From NCBI GenBank assembly GCA_003988855.1, contig QYAI01000021.1, positions 62,001 to 126,000 on the forward strand: a DNA stretch of 64,000 nt, written 5' to 3'. The notes under the pieces are model-generated. The model searched no databases. It was not told where the DNA came from and saw only the letters and a list, made by a program, of their open reading frames with translations. The stretch is from Arachnopeziza araneosa. Its lineage: Eukaryota > Ascomycota > Leotiomycetes > Helotiales > Arachnopezizaceae. Made by a program: the position numbers and the translations under genes. Below are positions 1-11,146 of this stretch, piece by piece; positions within the stretch are counted from its first letter, which is position 1, and every line of letters begins with the position of its first letter.

Positions 1-581
1 GAGGGAATGCGAACAAAGGGTTTTTGGTTGGAGGGGTCAGCGCCGGCGCCAATTTTGCATCAGTTGTCTCGCATCTATACCGGGACGACAAGCTATCTCC
101 TCCACTAACAGGTCAATATCTTTCCATTCTGCCTGCAGGGGACGAAGACGTCTGTCCGGACAAGTATAAGCACGTATACCTTTCCCGCGAACAAAATACA
201 CATACTCCTGTTCTCAACGACGCATCTATCACTTGGTTCAATGGTAAGTGCCGGAGCAGATCTTTTTCGATACTTTCTCACGGTGTGACAGAGAAAGTAA
301 AAATCGATTATACGTCAAAAATTCGCTCCGCTCTAGCTTATGGAGATCACCATGATTTGCCTCCAACGTATTTCCAAGTTGCTGGCGCTGATCCTCTCCG
401 GGATGAGGCCCTCATCTATGAAGACATATTGAACAAAGAATACGGCACGAAGACTCGATTAGATTTATATCCAGGATTACCACACGCTTTTTGGGCATTT
501 TTCGCAGAGTCAAGTTTTACGAAGAAATTTCGACAGGATTGTGTCGAGGGGTTGGAGTGGTTGCTCTCACCAAGCTCTTGA
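1..581 (+). CDS. alpha/beta-hydrolase fold-3 (HSL-type) esterase, 5' partial
   Basis: The reading frame is open from the window edge, so the N-terminus lies outside. The visible part holds the nucleophile elbow GGVSAGAN (GxSAG form of hormone-sensitive-lipase-type esterases). Near the end come an acid site in DPLRDE and a His in LPHAFW, in the order and spacing usual for this family. A 48-bp intron at 244-291 (GTAAGT...ACAG) is likely. It is a multiple of three and has no stop, so reading through it would also stay in frame, but splicing joins WFN to EKVKIDY and removes a Ser/Arg-rich stretch that the family lacks. Expected activity is hydrolysis of small esters or lactones; the substrate cannot be read from the sequence. 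No signal peptide can be judged because the start is missing. Confidence 0.85.
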   Translation, partial: GNANKGFLVGGVSAGANFASVVSHLYRDDKLSPPLTGQYLSILPAGDEDVCPDKYKHVYLSREQNTHTPVLNDASITWFNGKCRSRSFSILSHGVTEKVKIDYTSKIRSALAYGDHHDLPPTYFQVAGADPLRDEALIYEDILNKEYGTKTRLDLYPGLPHAFWAFFAESSFTKKFRQDCVEGLEWLLSPSS

Positions 582-1309
582 GAAATCTCAGATGTTGGTT
601 GTTGCCTAAGACGAGCCCATGAACATATGATATAGTATATACAAATCACCTCTGGCGGAATTTTAGAAGCCATTAGAGATCTTACCTCAATTGTAAGCCG
701 CTTATATTATGCAAAATTCTTTAGCAAAAAAATCACTCAAGAAGTCCTTAGAATAGTATTCTGAAAGTCAGTTTGTGTTGTGTACTACAAAGCTTTTGTT
801 GTTACTTACACTATCACTCAATGCTCGTCGAGAATATTGCTCGCCCTTTATCCTCAAGCTAAGTACATGCTTTTGTAATGTTGGACGAGTATGTTTACTT
901 ATTTAATTTCGCACTATATGCTTCTAGCATCGACTCTACCAGTTATCTTCATGCCTGTTAACAAGAAGATAAAATGTTCACGTCTTCGATCTCACATCTC
1001 GACTTACCTTTTCGTCTCATTTGTGTATGGCAACGGCGGGAGGTAAGATGAAGCACAGAGCACAATGGTGACTCGCCAAATCAACAGACAGCAAGTCGAT
1101 TGGAAAGCATCTATTAATCTTCATTCCTCATTCCTCGTTCATGGTATAGCTCGCTCATTAACGCTCAAACATCTATCCATCCACATTTAACAACATCATA
1201 CAGTCCAGAATAGAGTACAACGAACCACGACTGCGACCGACAAGCACCAAACTCCAACCCCCTCTTCCAACCATCTTTCATCCTCCTCCCTCATTCCTAC
1301 TTCGCTTCC
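582..1309. other. intergenic, no gene seen
   Basis: AT-rich 3' flank of the esterase gene, then a CT-rich stretch (about 1200-1320). I see no ORF with family-like content, no tRNA and no repeat. Confidence 0.6.
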
Positions 1310-1507
1310 TCACTTCGCACCCCCCTCGCTCTTAACACTATGACCAACCGCTCGTTCAGGCACCCTCGAACTGGGACTCTCCGCTCTCTTAATTTCTCCT
1401 CCTCCCTCTCCATTCACAACACGCGTATGGGGTTCCTGTTCCATCTCTCGGGCCGCCGCCGCCTTCTTCTTGTTGTTTCGGTCGAGGAAGTAGAGTGCAA
1501 TACACAT
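1310..1507 (-). CDS. possible small basic protein, 65 aa (hypothetical)
   Basis: A 65-residue frame starts MCIALYFLDRNNKKK and continues as a charged Lys/Arg/Glu-rich tail ending in HSVKSEGGAK. The frame stays open up to an earlier ATG at 1657, which would give 115 residues. The shorter start is preferred because a TATA-like box at 1683-1690 lies only about 30 bp above 1657, so transcription would begin near that ATG and leave it little or no leader. I do not recognise a family and there is no predicted domain. It could equally be the 5' part of a spliced gene or a chance ORF. Support is limited to the promoter-like context and the sharp change from low-complexity to charged sequence at the chosen Met. 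Confidence 0.35.
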   Translation of the reverse strand: MCIALYFLDRNNKKKAAAAREMEQEPHTRVVNGEGGGEIKRAESPSSRVPERAVGHSVKSEGGAK

Positions 1508-1682
1508 ATTTGAATTGGGTTGGTGGGGTGATAGGAAGCTTGGTCTCAAGGGGAGAGGGCGAGTTGGATCTAAGGGGGGTGTTGAGATAGGGGTTTCCTT
1601 TTGAGTCTGAGTAGGATTGAAAAACTCAGAAATCTGAATGAGGTAGTGATGGATCATTTCTTGGCCACGGAGAGAGGGGGGG

Positions 1683-1949
1683 TATATATACCAACTCGTC
1701 CCCTCCAGAGCTTACCTTTCCCGTCCCAGTCTCTCCTGGTGGCATCCACCACACCCCCGAAAAAGGCATTGATGCGATACGGCGCGGCAGCATGGGCAGT
1801 GGGCAGCTCACAGAATGCGATCCTGTTTAGGCTTCGTTTAAGTAGCGGGCCCAAGCTGGCTCTATTTACGTAGGGCTGATGGTCGCCCATTGATGGGTGC
1901 GTCCAGCTTTCCTCTTCGGGTTACGAGTGCGACGGCTGCCTGTGATTGG
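1683..1949 (-). promoter_or_regulatory. candidate core promoter (TATA + CCAAT) for the 1507 start
   Basis: A symmetric TATATATA run sits at 1683-1690, and an inverted CCAAT box (ATTGG on the plus strand) at 1945-1949 inside a locally GC-rich stretch. Both are placed as expected for a minus-strand transcript starting near 1650. The assignment is inference; the TATA box is symmetric and could serve either strand. Confidence 0.3.
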
Positions 1950-2499
1950 CCAGAAGGAGGAGCGGGACGGATGGGGCGGAATCGGGGGTTGATCAGGTGA
2001 CCAGGATTCTCCTTGGAATCTTGCTTTGTTGGGGAGGGCCGACTTTTGCCTTTTTGGGAGGCGGTTGCCCGTGGATATGATTTGATATGGAGATGAAGAT
2101 TGGACGGCTTGGTGACGTATTTTTTAAGTTGGATTATCTACCTCTACGTTATCTACGTACTTTGTATCGTTTCATTCAATGTTTTCTTCACCGTTTGTTC
2201 TTATCCCAGTGGCGTTGTTTGCTTCTAACCTTTTTCTCTTTGGGTGCGTTGCTGTTGGGTCATCTCAGCACTCGAAAGACGAGGCTGAGATTCACATCGG
2301 ATCTTGGTCTTGGAAATCCCAGGGTTACACTTATGCTCACTTTTGTCGGTCCGACATCTATCTATGCTGACCGGATGCCTTCATCCTTCCTACATCTATA
2401 TATATGCCCCCAAACTCCCAAACTCCCCAATTCCATTTATCTGATCCGATACTCATTCATGTCATCAATCATGCCACCATGACAAACCACGACTCTCTC
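1950..2499. other. intergenic, no gene seen
   Basis: Mixed composition with no convincing ORF. It holds the 3' flank of the minus-strand membrane-protein gene that ends at 2500. Confidence 0.5.
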
Positions 2500-4439
2500 C
2501 TACCGTCCTCTCCTCACAGAATCCAATCTCCAGAGGCCCAGCTCACTCACCGACTCGCTCTCCCTCCCCAGTCCTAGATCCAACTCGGTCCCCATCCTCA
2601 AATCTTCGCTCTCGCTATCCCCATCGCTAATCCTGATCCGACACTCTGTCTCCACGGTAACGACTCCTGGTGGGAGCGTACTTGTGCGATCTATCATCGC
2701 GTCCTCTTTATCTTCACTTGTGCATGTCACTGATGTAGTGACGCCGTGTTTCCTGCGTCCACCTGGTTCGTAGACGGCGGCGATAGGGGGGCGAGGTGTG
2801 AGGCACTTTGGTGAAGAGGGAAGGTCGGGCATACTGCTTGGTGCTGATGGAGTGTGGGGGGCGTTGATGAGAGTGGAGGCGTTGTCTTTGGAGGTTATCC
2901 AGTGGAGAACAAGAACACTGAAAAGGACTAGAGAGATGTTAGAAAATTTCGAGATGACACTTAGTAAGAAAGGACGGCCTCCACAGCAGCAGCTCCTGGA
3001 GGACCAGCGGAGCGTTATCGAGTCTCAGTTAGAGTTCATGTCATCGTGGAGGATGCTCCGCTAGGCAACGGTAGGTTACAGTCGTGGAGGCTGGTTCCAT
3101 CCCGTTGGTGTTACGAGAGAAGAATAGAGGGGAGTGAAAAAGAAAGCTGAGACAAACTGTCAATATTGCAGCACATGAGGCAGATCCAGCCTGGTTCGCC
3201 ATGAAGGACCATGACGAACGTGAGATTCCTGGAGGATCAGCGATTGGTGCAGAATCCTAAGATTGGTCTTGAACTCACACCACACTAGAAGTCAACGTAG
3301 CACAACTCCCGATGAAGGTACGAAGAGCAACGGTCCGTACTTGAGAATTGCGATTGTTTTTGTAAGTATATAAAGCTATTTAGAATCAGCACGAACCGAG
3401 ATGAGAATAGGTCTTACCTACAGCGAAGAGGGATCAAAAATAGCGAGGTGAGATAGACCTTATTGAGTTAGCAAAGGTTGACTTTTGTAGAGCACAGCGG
3501 ATATACATTGACTAAAATATCGAACCCAATCAAGGGAATCATCGCTACCTGTTTCATGCCGATACGACATGAGTGGTCATCGTAAATCGCAAACCGGCTA
3601 TTTAATATGCTGTTAGCAACGGTTTAGAGAATTAAAAAGGCTAGAGAAGCCTGAACGCCTTCGTACAGAAAGCTCAGAGTTAACATACAAGTAGAAATTC
3701 AACGATATAACAACGCAATATGGCACTGCTCAAATAGTCAGAATCTGGTCGAAAGAGTCAAGAATATATCGAATAGACTTACACAGCATACCAAACGAGT
3801 TAAAAAGGTATAGTTTATCTTTTAATCTTGGTTTTCCATTTGATGAGCGAATGATGTACTGTAGTTACTCGTGAGAATCATTCTATTCAGCCACAGGGGA
3901 ATCACTTACGGCTCGTTCAACAAGAAAGTAATATATAAACTAAACTGTCAACACTTGTTCGCCAGCTCAGGAGCTTTTTGCATACCACCTAGAGCATCTT
4001 AGTCAGTCCTGCCTAGTTCCATGAATGATGCACCTACTTTGGTTGTCATGTAGCATGCAAGACACAACACCACTGCTTTTGTACAAATGGACTTGGAAGA
4101 GTCGATTCCAAATCCATTTGATAAGACTGCCGCTCCTACAACAAAGGTAATAGAATCTGTATATATGAGAAGAATCACTGCGAAATTAGCTTGAGGGTCG
4201 CCAAACCCAAAAAGAAGATAACTCACACCAGCAGACTACTGGTAGTCTCTTCCAGTTTCTAACATTCGCTACTCGGCGTGCTGATTCTAAATTAGCAAAT
4301 GGATAAAGACCTTGCGAATCTACTTGCAGAGACAGATTGACACGGCAGCCATAGATGATAGCGAGAGCAAGATTGAGATGATGGCCCCGGCTTTGGTCTC
4401 CCTTACCGGTACATTTTCCATCCTCACAAATTGAGGCAT
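2500..4439 (-). CDS. seven-helix fungal membrane protein, 11 exons, 390 aa
   Basis: Rebuilt as complement of 2500-2927, 3158-3228, 3279-3375, 3422-3458, 3507-3597, 3689-3725, 3783-3858, 3910-3939, 4038-4177, 4227-4280 and 4328-4439. The exons total 1173 bp, exactly 391 codons, with every join in frame. The product reads as seven hydrophobic segments joined by loops that match a fungal integral-membrane family I know by sight: FIYYFLVERA, KPRLKDKLYLFNSFGML, MIPLIGFDILVNVYL, GSCATLTSS, GEPGWICLMCCNIDILF and VLVLHWIT. A Ser/Glu/Asp-rich cytoplasmic-looking tail follows. The role is unknown; seven helices and a polar tail would suit a receptor or transporter. Oddities: intron 1 fits best with a GC-AG donor (GCAAGT at 4327); exon 8 is only 30 bp; the last intron is 230 bp with a GTTTGT donor. 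The start could be the Met at 4439 or 4421. The first exon join is the least certain. Confidence 0.75.
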
Positions 4440-5836
4440 TTCGATGTGATGGGACACCAGTCCACGAGAACATGAGATCTGTTGACCACCGAAAAAATAT
4501 CACCGAGTCTCAGCATAGGAGGAAGGACCGGTCTCCTCTCATATCTTGTGGAGTACTCCCATTTAAGGATTTGGAAACCCTTCAAATCAAAAGGTAGAAC
4601 TGCAGTGCAACCACCATCTCAAAGGAATACGGGCATCCGAGTGGGCAAAGCTGCGGCTCGAATTCCGAGGACTTGGAAATCATAAAGGGACGAACGTATC
4701 ATGGCGGCTTGATCGAAGACCGAAGTTGGCTTACCTTGCCGCCCGGATGGCCAACATTGAACAAGCATGCCGACAGGTGGCGCTCCCGGTCCATTGTACA
4801 AGGCGCTGCGACAAACTTGATGAATGAGCGATTGGACCGACGTAGGGACAGCGGAAGAGGGACAAAGGGACTGTTCTACAAACACGGAAACCTGCAGGAT
4901 CTGCGAACTCTCGAGTCTGCCTCGAACCAAACATTAAATGTCATGAAAATACACAACATGAAAGATGAAGCAAACAGGAGGAGATTGAACATCCCTTGCA
5001 TCAAGCGGATTTTGGAATATATTACAATTATCTTGCTTGTGAGAGGTGATAAACAATATGCAAAGTTCAAGCCTCTCGTCGATCACAGTACAGATCCGGT
5101 GCGTCGGCTAGAGGCCGGGAGTGATTCGAGTGGCCCATTGATACCCTGCCCACCTGAAGGGCATTTTTGTTTTTGAGCGCCACTGATCAAGTGACTCCTC
5201 TCGCAACTCGACAACTCTCGCAAAATCGGATAAGAAAATGCATCGTGTCGTTTTGAGACGAATTTGCTTCTTCCATTATCTTCCAGCGAATCTTGTTCTG
5301 GGGAGGGAAGTGCCAAGTGCCGATGGCCTGCAGCCAGATATCAATGGAAATTCGGTCTGATCTGGACCAAGAGGAGACGGTGCAACAACCGCTGTTGTAC
5401 GACAACAGACCTGTGGGTTCTCAGAAGCTTCTGCTGTGACCGTTTCTGTTCACGTTACACTGCACTGGTTGCTTGGAGGTCAAAAGTAGCGGAGTGGTTG
5501 GTGGATACGCATCGGATGAAGCGCATAATCGGGAAAATCCTCGCTTTGGCTTTACTCCGCGTGATGGAGCAATCTAGAACAAAAGGTTCTGACTGAGGTT
5601 GCTGGCCGAATATTGATTTTGAAAGTCGCCCTTACCTCCTTGATTCGAGAGTAATTTGATGTAGCCGTGTTATGAATGGCAAAAGAAAAGGTCACAAGGA
5701 AGACCACGTGCTAATCGGTTCACCTCCAAGTTGTATTTGTCTAGTTTTAATTTGCAATTCTATCTATTCTAAAAACCTCTCCAAACGCCTGTGAAACGCC
5801 CAAGTACGCCAAAGCTCCTTCGTTGACGAACGATAA
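4440..5836. other. intergenic, no supported gene
   Basis: It lies between the 5' end of the 7TM gene and the 3' end of the RTA1-like gene, so it carries the 7TM promoter and the RTA1-like 3' region. A frame at 4673-5176 is open but has no ATG start and no family-like content. Confidence 0.5.
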
Positions 5837-7070
5837 TCACACAGCTTCTTCCATTGATATCAATCCATTTTTCTGTGCCTTCTTCATAGCTCTTTTCTCT
5901 TCCTTCGCAGCCAACTTCTCAGCCTTCTTTATCCTCTTCGCTTCCTTCTTCTCTTTTCGGGTTGGGCCCTTTGGAAACTCACTTCCTTCGCCCTGAAGCA
6001 CACGGCCGGGATGGATAATGTTGAAGAGGATGATGGCGAAGAACATGGGCGTGGCATCGAGAGCAAGGAAATATGCCTCGTGAAAGGGGATGGGATTTTT
6101 TGCTGGTACAATCCCGGCCGAGAACTCAATTAGTCGGAATATGATTCGAGTTGTGATTAATGCCAAGGCGGCAAAGAGAACCCAGAGTAGAGGTCTCCAC
6201 TGAACAGCGGGCAGATTAGCATTATCTCAGAAGAATAATGGACTCGAGGTCTTACATTGTGAGGTCGTCCATCTAAAATCTGGTTCCCCGATCCAGCCAT
6301 TGATCGCTCTTGATTCCTAACCACAATGTAGAATTTCACTGCAATCGATGTGAAGATGACAATGCAGAACTCTTGAAAGCCAATACCACCCATATATACG
6401 TGAATTCCAGTTTGGAGCGTTGATGGAGACGAACCAGGAGAAATCATCACTCCTCCAGCTACTCTATAAGTATATTAGTATAAATCTCAATGGCCATCTT
6501 GGACTTGTAAATCGGGAAATCAAGATGCTTTTGGGACTCGGCTTTATCAAGACACATGAAAGGGGAATATACTCACTGTGTAATGAACGACACAACATCT
6601 AACCACACAAAAATCTTTGCAACCTTGATACCTTTTATCCCAAATATTTTTTGAGTGGGAACGAAGAAGTAAATCATTCGTCCCATGACCTGGTACACAA
6701 AGGCATTCACCCACATAGGAGCCAAAAGGACTAGTATTTGCGATACGAATGCCAATGGTGTGCTCTGTTGATTCCTTGTCCCTGCCGCTCGAATCGAGAA
6801 ACTTGCAAATTCCCACAAGGCGCCCATAATGAGAGTCCAACATAACTTCCATTTCTTGAAAACAGAAGCTTCGTAGATGTGACCGAAGAATGGGATGCCA
6901 AAGAGAATGGAGAATAAGATAGCAGCCCCAAAAGATGGGTTGTAATTATAGTTAGAATTGCAAGCCCACTCAGGGGTATAACCATTCTTGCCTGGTGTTA
7001 CGCTGATACATGATGCTGTTGCTGAACTGGTGGAAGTTGCAGTTGCATTGATGGAAGTGGTGGAAGTCAT
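5837..7070 (-). CDS. RTA1-like lipid-translocating membrane protein, 354 aa
   Basis: Three exons (complement of 5837-6199, 6256-6463, 6577-7070) join to 355 codons including stop. The N-terminus is a Ser/Thr-rich outer segment with two Cys, then about seven membrane helices. RTA1-family marks are YNPSFGAA at helix 1, FGHIYEA after it, APMWVNAFVYQVMGRMIYFF, the VAGGVMISPGS loop, and TGIHVYMGGIGFQEF. The C-terminus is a Lys-rich cytoplasmic tail. The family (yeast RTA1, RSB1, PUG1) is linked to resistance to lipophilic compounds and to sphingoid-base release; which role this copy has cannot be told. Introns are 56 and 113 bp with GTAAGA and GTGAGT donors. Length matches the family. Confidence 0.9.
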
Positions 7071-10000
7071 GATTCCAATGTGGTGATAGTAGACAAGATT
7101 GTCTTGATGATGTGTGTAGGAAGAGCATTAGACTGAGGCACCAGGATGGTTATTTAAGCAAGTGTAGATAGAGAGCAGCAACATTCTCAAAGCGTATTTT
7201 GGGCGTCAAAGGCAACTTTGCCGGAGCTCAACTCAAACCCAGCCTCAGCCAAGAGCATACGCCGCGTCAGACATGCGAGCAGAAGAACCAAATCCAATGG
7301 ATTCCGCCCAAACGTGATGACTAACGATATAAGCAATTGTCTTTGACGCGTTTGATCTTCTGCGGCACAGAAAAGCGAAAGATAACCAGCCACAAAAAGA
7401 ATAGTACGATAATTGCGGATATCTCAAGACCGACTAGGCTTGATTCAACAGCACGATTCTCTTCTCATTGGAGAAGTCGAAGGTGCGACAGTATTTTGCA
7501 TACGACAGTATCTTGCATACGACATTTTTTCCTGTTCAAGCGAAATATCAGCATAGCTTGAATTTTGTTACGAGAATTCTTCCTATTACAGACACACGAC
7601 AGGTCGTGCAGACAGACAGATGATTCCGAGGGTGATAGGGAAACTACGGACTTCAACACCGATCTAAGACGGTGTTTGGACGGGCCAATTGACGTTGGCT
7701 GTAAGATTACGTTTGCTGGAAGGACAACACAGCCTTCTTCAAGGGGTAACATCGTGCGATGCCACCAATCAATTGTTGCAGAGAAACTTACATAAGCGAT
7801 GGGATCCAACTCACGTGCCTTCTCCTAAGACGCACGAAGTTACGTTTGTTTTGGGGGCTTAGAACCATGATTCCTGAGGGATGATGCAAATGTGATTGAC
7901 ATGTTTACATGCTTTGAGAGGTGGTGGACGCCTTGGAGGTCTATTGCAACCTCTGGGCAGGCGGGCATAGAAGCGGACGTGTGCATTCGTCGACCGTCCA
8001 TTTCTTCTACTCAAGCTTTTGTAAACACTTTCGTGAATGAGAGACCGAGCCACAGTCAGGAGTGCGAGCAGATCACTCGAATTTGGGTTGAGGGAAAACG
8101 AGATGCCTCCAATCGATCAAAAACATAGACTTTGCACCCAATTTTGACACCACTCATATCTGTCGGAGTCGCCATATTAAAGACTAGGCAACCACGACAC
8201 TATTGAGTAATAGCTGCCATTAAAGATCTATAGAGTTCGGAGGCCAGGGCACATCTCGCGCGTCTCGTATAGCACAGCCATCCTCAAGCTTCGGATGTAA
8301 GATCTAGGCGATGAGGCAGAGTCAGTGCACAACTCAATCTTTTGGAAGTGTCGCATCTGCGTCTCTGAAGCATCGGTGGGGCAAATCATATCCTTCTCCA
8401 TAATCCTGGGAATGCTTCAAGTTGCAGTGTGTAGGGCTGATTGATGCTACAAAGCACGCCTAAAGCTTGTCTTGGTGCCTCGAATAGCTCATCTGTGTTC
8501 TCGTCGGTACTTGTTGCCGATGGAGATCGGGATATGTTGCCTGGTAAGTGCCGGCATGCTCATCTCCGAAGAACAAAATAAGCCCTATTTTCGATTGTTC
8601 CGAGCCTATGGGTAACGTTGCTCTCATGGATTTGAGCATGGACTTGCTTCTCCACTTGCTGCGGATCTTCTCGAGGACGTGATGTCGAAGCGATGGGATG
8701 AGTGGACTTGCACTTGTGTTGTAAATGCCTCACGATCTTGTAGAGGATTGGTTTCGAAGAGGTTTGTAAATATACGAGTAGGTGTGGTTTCAGGGGCATC
8801 AAATGTCACCGCGGCGTTTTCGTTGGAGCGCCATGATCGCTGTCGTAACCGTTCCATTTCCAGCCGTGGCTGCCGCCATGTGCCCAACCAATGACTGTCG
8901 TTGGAGGCCTAGATGAATGTCCAGCGTCGTGGTCGAGTTTCGGAGCTCAGCAGCTCGTTCGACAGTGAGGTGCGTGGCGACGATTACGAGCCGACCACGA
9001 GAGAAGTGCCAGATATTCGCATCGTCTTTAATATACCGGTGGGTCGCATAAGAGAGGGGCTTGATTGGAAGGGCCGTGGCCAAGCTTTTTTGCCAAGCCA
9101 AATGACAGGCATTGATCGACGGAAGCGACGACCGGGGCACGCTGGGATATTACCGGCGACTTCACGGCTAAGTCTTCTCGCAGCGGGTGGGACGTCGTTT
9201 CTCTCCTGTTCAATCTCCAACACGCAGATTGACATCCCCATCTATCCTGTTCACATTCGAGCGGTCCAATCTGGCGGCGTCCATTCCGGTGCCAACAGTT
9301 GGCCACAACGGGATTTGCCTTATTGGGTTGGGCGGCGAGGTTTACCAGGAATCATCTTGTCTTGGGTGAACGGCGTATCCGTTTCCTCCTTCTGGCCGTC
9401 GCCTACCAAACCATTGGACAATGCGTCAATGTTTCCCATGCGAGAGTCTCCAACGCCCCGCCCCACTGGGCCTAGCTCGTACTCCAGGGAAGGGGCGCGG
9501 GAGGAGGCATCACAGAAATCCCTCCCGGGGTCACCACAGAGTCCACAGGACCCGCTGGCATGTCACCTCAGCTCGGCCACCACTCACTAATGGGTAAAAG
9601 AAGTTTTTCCCTTCCAGAATCATGTTGGCCCCTTCGTGTAATAATTTCAGCACACAATTACGAGCTCTGGGGTAAATGCAGCCAAGAAGCGACATTAACG
9701 CTGGCTTTCCGCCTCTTTACGTCTAGATCACCTTCTAGATGAAGGCGTGGCTCATCGTCGCTCGTTCTTTCTCCTCTCGTGCTGTACTTACTCTCCTTAA
9801 AGCTAACCACCAACGTCCTCGGACTCCCACTTTACATTTGAAACCTCTCGCTCTCACACTCCGCTTTCTGCACGCCATTCGGACGACAATGAGCCCACCC
9901 GCATTCACTTGACTTTCCTACATAATCTTCTTGTCAGTCCTTCGTCAGCGCTTTTCGACTTGGGCTTTCACTTGTGCTCGACCCCTCTCTGTGGCTTCGC

Positions 10001-10092
10001 ATCTTCGACGTCTCCTCAACCCTGGGAGGACTTGACTAGATTGATAGATCTTTCGAAAGATTAATTGCTCCTCTCGAAGAGGCATTGGCGAC
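7071..10092. other. 3-kb intergenic region, no supported gene
   Basis: It lies between two divergently transcribed membrane-protein genes and so holds both promoters. The left third is AT-rich and the right third (about 8900-9600) is GC-rich with several overlapping ORFs on both strands, the longest 8913-9590. None shows domain content, a signal peptide or credible splice joins. A short tandem repeat lies at 7486-7524. Confidence 0.5.
7486..7524. repeat. 17-bp tandem repeat, about 2.3 copies
   Basis: The unit CGACAGTATYTTGCATA occurs at 7486-7502 and 7503-7519 with one mismatch, followed by the first five bases of a third copy. It lies in non-coding sequence roughly 400 bp upstream of the RTA1-like start. 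Confidence 0.8.
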
Positions 10093-11146
10093 ATGGAAAC
10101 CGCCAGTAACTTCTTCGGTGCCAACACCACCATCATCACCAAAGGGCCACACGTATCTAAGCTGCCCCTTCAAACAATTTCGAGATTAGCTCCATTCAGT
10201 GCTCTCATCATATCAATCATCTTCATCAACTATTTTCTGATTCGGTTCTATGTTCTGGAAGGGTTTCTGCTCCGAAAACTCTATGGCAATGTCTATACCC
10301 GGATGGATGAGACTACACGACGTGGCTTTGTCAACCACCACATCGCAGGAGCTACTAAGATCTTAATATTATGCATAGCGGCCTACCCATTTATCGATTG
10401 CGCCTTTGGGACAGCGGATTTTCACACGCCGTTCGCAGGATCTAAATATGTCACTCAAGGCGATGTGTTGATTATCGCAGCCCAAATGCTCATCGCCATG
10501 TATGTATTTGAGCTATTCTACCGACCCAAGATATCGCCAGTGAGTGTCGGACATCATGTGGGCACTATCATTATCGGCCAGGCATCTATTGCTATTTCCT
10601 TGAACCTCATCCGCGAAAAGGATGCTACGATTGAGTTTATTCTCTGCACAGTATGGGGTGAGTTATCCAGCAACTTCCAAAGGATCAGAGCTAATATCTT
10701 CAGGCGCCTTTGACATCGTCTCTGAATTCCTTCCCCACATCTGTATCATTCTCTACAGAGTGTATCCTACGTCTCACCAACTCCTCCGCAAGATTTTCCG
10801 CATGGCGTGCATCACCACACTAGTTGGGACTACGGCAGAGACAATCCTAACCATGTACCTCTTCGGAAGTCTCTGGGATCGTTGGACCATTGCATTCAAA
10901 ATCACTACACCAATGTTGCATCTACTTTTCATGTCCGCTCAACTATGGGGCAGTTATAACTTCTTCAAGATGTATCAAAGACAATGTCGGTTGATTAGAG
11001 AAGAGAGACATGGAGATCAAGAGAGCGGAAAGAGCGAGGAGAGCAAGAACGCCAATGTAGAGGTTGGAGTGCTGGAGCGCAACGGAGAGTCTCGCGATGG
11101 GTCGGAGATGGAGTTGACAGCAGCATCGAGGCAAAGGACGGTGTAA
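10093..11146 (+). CDS. multi-pass membrane protein, TLC-domain-like, 335 aa
   Basis: Two exons, 10093-10657 and 10704-11146, are joined over a 46-bp intron (GTGAGT...TTCAG) to 336 codons including stop. The protein has a first helix at about residues 33-55, then a region with GFVNHHIAG, FELFYRP and SVGHHVGTIIIG, which resembles the TRAM/LAG1/CLN8 (TLC) fold, and further helices up to about residue 290. The tail is charged and likely cytoplasmic. TLC proteins act in ER ceramide synthesis or lipid sensing. The canonical ceramide-synthase HHxxD motif is not seen, so I call it TLC-like rather than a synthase. Other readings are an unassigned fungal integral membrane protein. The start ATG follows a CT-rich leader typical of fungal promoters. 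Confidence 0.65.

Noticed and set aside
244..291. Reading through the intron of the esterase as coding
   Set aside because: It is in frame and stop-free, but GTAAGT...ACAG ends and the loss of family fit argue for splicing.
2798..3064. 88-codon plus-strand ORF with a helical look (RTREMLENFEMTLSKKG)
   Set aside because: It is antisense to the last exon and last intron of the 7TM gene, whose splice chain is far better supported.
4673..5176. 167-codon plus-strand ORF
   Set aside because: It begins at TTG, the protein text is not family-like, and it lies in the promoter side of the 7TM gene.
8913..9590. 225-codon plus-strand ORF in the GC-rich part of the 7.1-10.1 kb gap
   Set aside because: No domain, no signal peptide and no splice partners. 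Several other ORFs overlap it on both strands, as expected in a GC-rich stretch.
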